This document shows, piece by piece, positions 63,022 through 64,000 of a stretch of 64,000 bases of DNA. The position numbers and the translations under genes were made by a program. Origin of the DNA: Pseudomonas wayambapalatensis (lineage in GTDB: Bacteria > Pseudomonadota > Gammaproteobacteria > Pseudomonadales > Pseudomonadaceae); assembly GCA_014268975.2 (NCBI GenBank), contig CP077096.1:3881501-3945500 (forward strand), given 5' to 3'. The first letter of the stretch is position 1, and the number at the start of each line of letters is the position of its first letter. The notes under the pieces are model-generated. The model made no database searches. It was not told the origin of the DNA and worked only from the letters and a program-made list of their open reading frames with translations.

Positions 63022-63375
63022 ATGCAACTGAAAACCGCCCTGCTCTTCGCCACCCCGTGCGATGACGAGGAAGACAACATGGCGACCCTGTGCTGCCACA
63101 GCGACAAGGGCCAGATGTTCCTGCTCACCCGCTATCCGGACGAAGACACCGTCGACCTGACGCTCGATGACGAGCCTTCGACGCTGGACGGGCTGAAAGT
63201 GACCTTGAGTGCCGAACGCCTGCTGATCGAGGTTTCCCCGGGGGATCGGGATGCACTCAGGGGTGATGAATCGTTGGAGATCCTGCTCACGTCGGCCGGT
63301 AGCGATCTGGAGGAAGTGGCGCTGACGCTGCGCAATATTCTTGAGGGAACGGGGACGTTCGTTTCCGAGATCTGA
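63022..63375 (+). CDS. Acidic conserved protein of unknown function
   Basis: Protein of 117 residues that I do not recognise. It has no signal peptide or membrane helix. The sequence is strongly acidic (ATPCDDEEDNMATL, RYPDEDTVDLTLDDEP) with one Cys pair (LCCHSD). The beta-rich middle (GLKVTLSAERLLIEV) suggests a small globular fold. ATG without a strong ribosome site. It stands alone between gdhB and a lipoprotein gene on the other strand. Confidence 0.75.
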   Translation: MQLKTALLFATPCDDEEDNMATLCCHSDKGQMFLLTRYPDEDTVDLTLDDEPSTLDGLKVTLSAERLLIEVSPGDRDALRGDESLEILLTSAGSDLEEVALTLRNILEGTGTFVSEI

Positions 63376-63438
63376 GGTGGAGGCCCCTTTGCGGGCTTGC
63401 CTGCGCAGAGGTCGAAGACGCATCGACAATGCACACAA

Positions 63439-63464
63439 CAAAGGCGACTCAAGGGTCGCCTTTG
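63439..63464. terminator. Hairpin between the two convergent genes at the right end
   Basis: CAAAGGCGAC-TCAAGG-GTCGCCTTTG is a perfect 10-base stem between two convergent genes. T run is weak, but the place suggests it ends one or both messages. Confidence 0.7.
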
Positions 63465-63498
63465 TGTACTTGCCGATCAGCGCATGGATCGACAGCGC

Positions 63499-63975
63499 TT
63501 ACTTGCTTTCCTTCGCGAGGGTGCCCAGCGATGCATCCTTGACCAGGTAGCGGCCTTCAAGGTCGCTCAGCACCTTGAGGCTGTTGCGCGCCATCAGCAC
63601 GCCCACTTCGACTTCCTGCTTGAGGTAGATGACCTCACCGGCCTTCGCGTTCACGGTCATCTCGGCCCAGTTCTCGGCCTTGGAGCTGATCACGTGGGTG
63701 CCCGGGGTCACGTAGAAGTAGATGTATTGATTGCCACGGTTGTAGCCCATTTCCGACTCGGCTTCCTTGTTATCGAGGAAGACGTTGAAACGCACCATCA
63801 TCCCGGCGTTGCTCGGGCGAACGACGTAGACCAGGGCCTTGTCGGCTACCGCAGCCTTGGGCAGCGAGTAGTTGGCGACCTCCGCCTGCATCTTGTCCGC
63901 CGAGGGGGTGGAGGCGCAGCCGTAAAGCAGCGCAATGGAGAGTACGGCGGTGGCTTTGAGGAGGGTCTTGATCAC
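63499..63975 (-). CDS. DUF2846 family lipoprotein
   Basis: Predicted lipoprotein of 158 residues with a DUF2846 domain. The lipobox is LLYGC (Cys at about residue 20) after a hydrophobic run. The body is beta-rich: ALVYVVRPSNAGMMVRFNVF, the turn NQYIYFYVTPGTHVISS and IYLKQEVEVGVLMARN. ATG start, signal intact. Function is unknown; such proteins are often envelope accessory proteins. Residue at +2 is Ala, so outer-membrane sorting is expected. It is complete, ending before the right edge. Confidence 0.85.
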   Translation of the reverse strand: MIKTLLKATAVLSIALLYGCASTPSADKMQAEVANYSLPKAAVADKALVYVVRPSNAGMMVRFNVFLDNKEAESEMGYNRGNQYIYFYVTPGTHVISSKAENWAEMTVNAKAGEVIYLKQEVEVGVLMARNSLKVLSDLEGRYLVKDASLGTLAKESK

Positions 63976-64000
63976 AAAGGCTTCCTTGCTTACGAAAGGG

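Noticed and set aside
62819..63031. 70-codon open frame before the gene at 63022
   Set aside because: No ribosome site, atypical composition and overlap with the better-supported next gene.

Overview
The window is chromosomal DNA of a fluorescent Pseudomonas, most likely of the P. putida group. The evidence is high GC content, REP-like hairpins built on the core GGAGCGGGCTTGCCCGCG, and gene order known from Pseudomonas genomes: aer-acnA-rlmM-tusA; dgt-rocA2/S2-yggL-dacB with rlmKL-rmf-pyrD; nasS-nasT-nasA-kinase; oprF-sigX-cmpX-cfrX-cmaX-rraA-hydrolase-ppsA-ppsR; and gdhB. I see no tRNA, rRNA, CRISPR array, insertion sequence or prophage. Nearly all of the window looks like core genome.

Layout. 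1-4303: end of an amino-acid-type ABC transporter ATPase with an Lrp regulator, then a DctA-type symporter followed by two GntR-family regulators. 4285-13408: small accessory genes, namely a GlxA-type AraC regulator divergent from an HD hydrolase, a GNAT acetyltransferase, a lipoprotein, a PACE efflux pump, a LysR regulator, a chemoreceptor, a TSUP permease, a variant histidine phosphatase and a heme oxygenase. 13584-25084: Fur-type ferric siderophore receptor, pdxB, tusA, rlmM, acnA, a CPBP protease, the aerotaxis receptor Aer and an RluA-type pseudouridine synthase. 25134-28885: a small gene under a perfect LexA box, a cytosolic M15 peptidase, a glutaredoxin-like protein, an ammonium transporter and a yqjD-yqjE-like membrane operon. 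28960-43402: dgt, a RocA2-like response regulator, a frameshifted RocS2-like hybrid kinase, yggL, dacB, a CHASE/PAS/GGDEF cyclase, rlmKL, rmf and pyrD. 43531-48400: nitrate assimilation control and uptake. 48538-62690: oprF-sigX envelope cluster, ppsA/ppsR and the giant NAD-glutamate dehydrogenase. 62691-64000: two small genes.

How genes work together. In the nas module a sigma-54 promoter (43472-43488) can drive nasS-nasT. NasT is an ANTAR RNA-binding antiterminator held by NasS. The leader between nasT and nasA carries a hexaloop hairpin with A1 and G4, then a strong terminator, so nasA and the downstream phosphatase-kinase should be expressed only when nitrate frees NasT. The nitrite and nitrate reductase genes that follow in P. 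aeruginosa are not here; oprF follows directly. Both chemoreceptors have near-identical FliA (sigma-28) promoters, which ties them to flagellar expression. PpsR regulates PpsA by phosphorylation and is divergent from it.

The points most worth a second look are the frameshift in the RocS2-like kinase, the SOS-controlled small gene beside an M15 peptidase, the ANTAR leader, the paired operators around the dctA promoter, and the histidine phosphatase that has lost the first catalytic arginine. I found no clear evidence of a wholly new multi-gene system.
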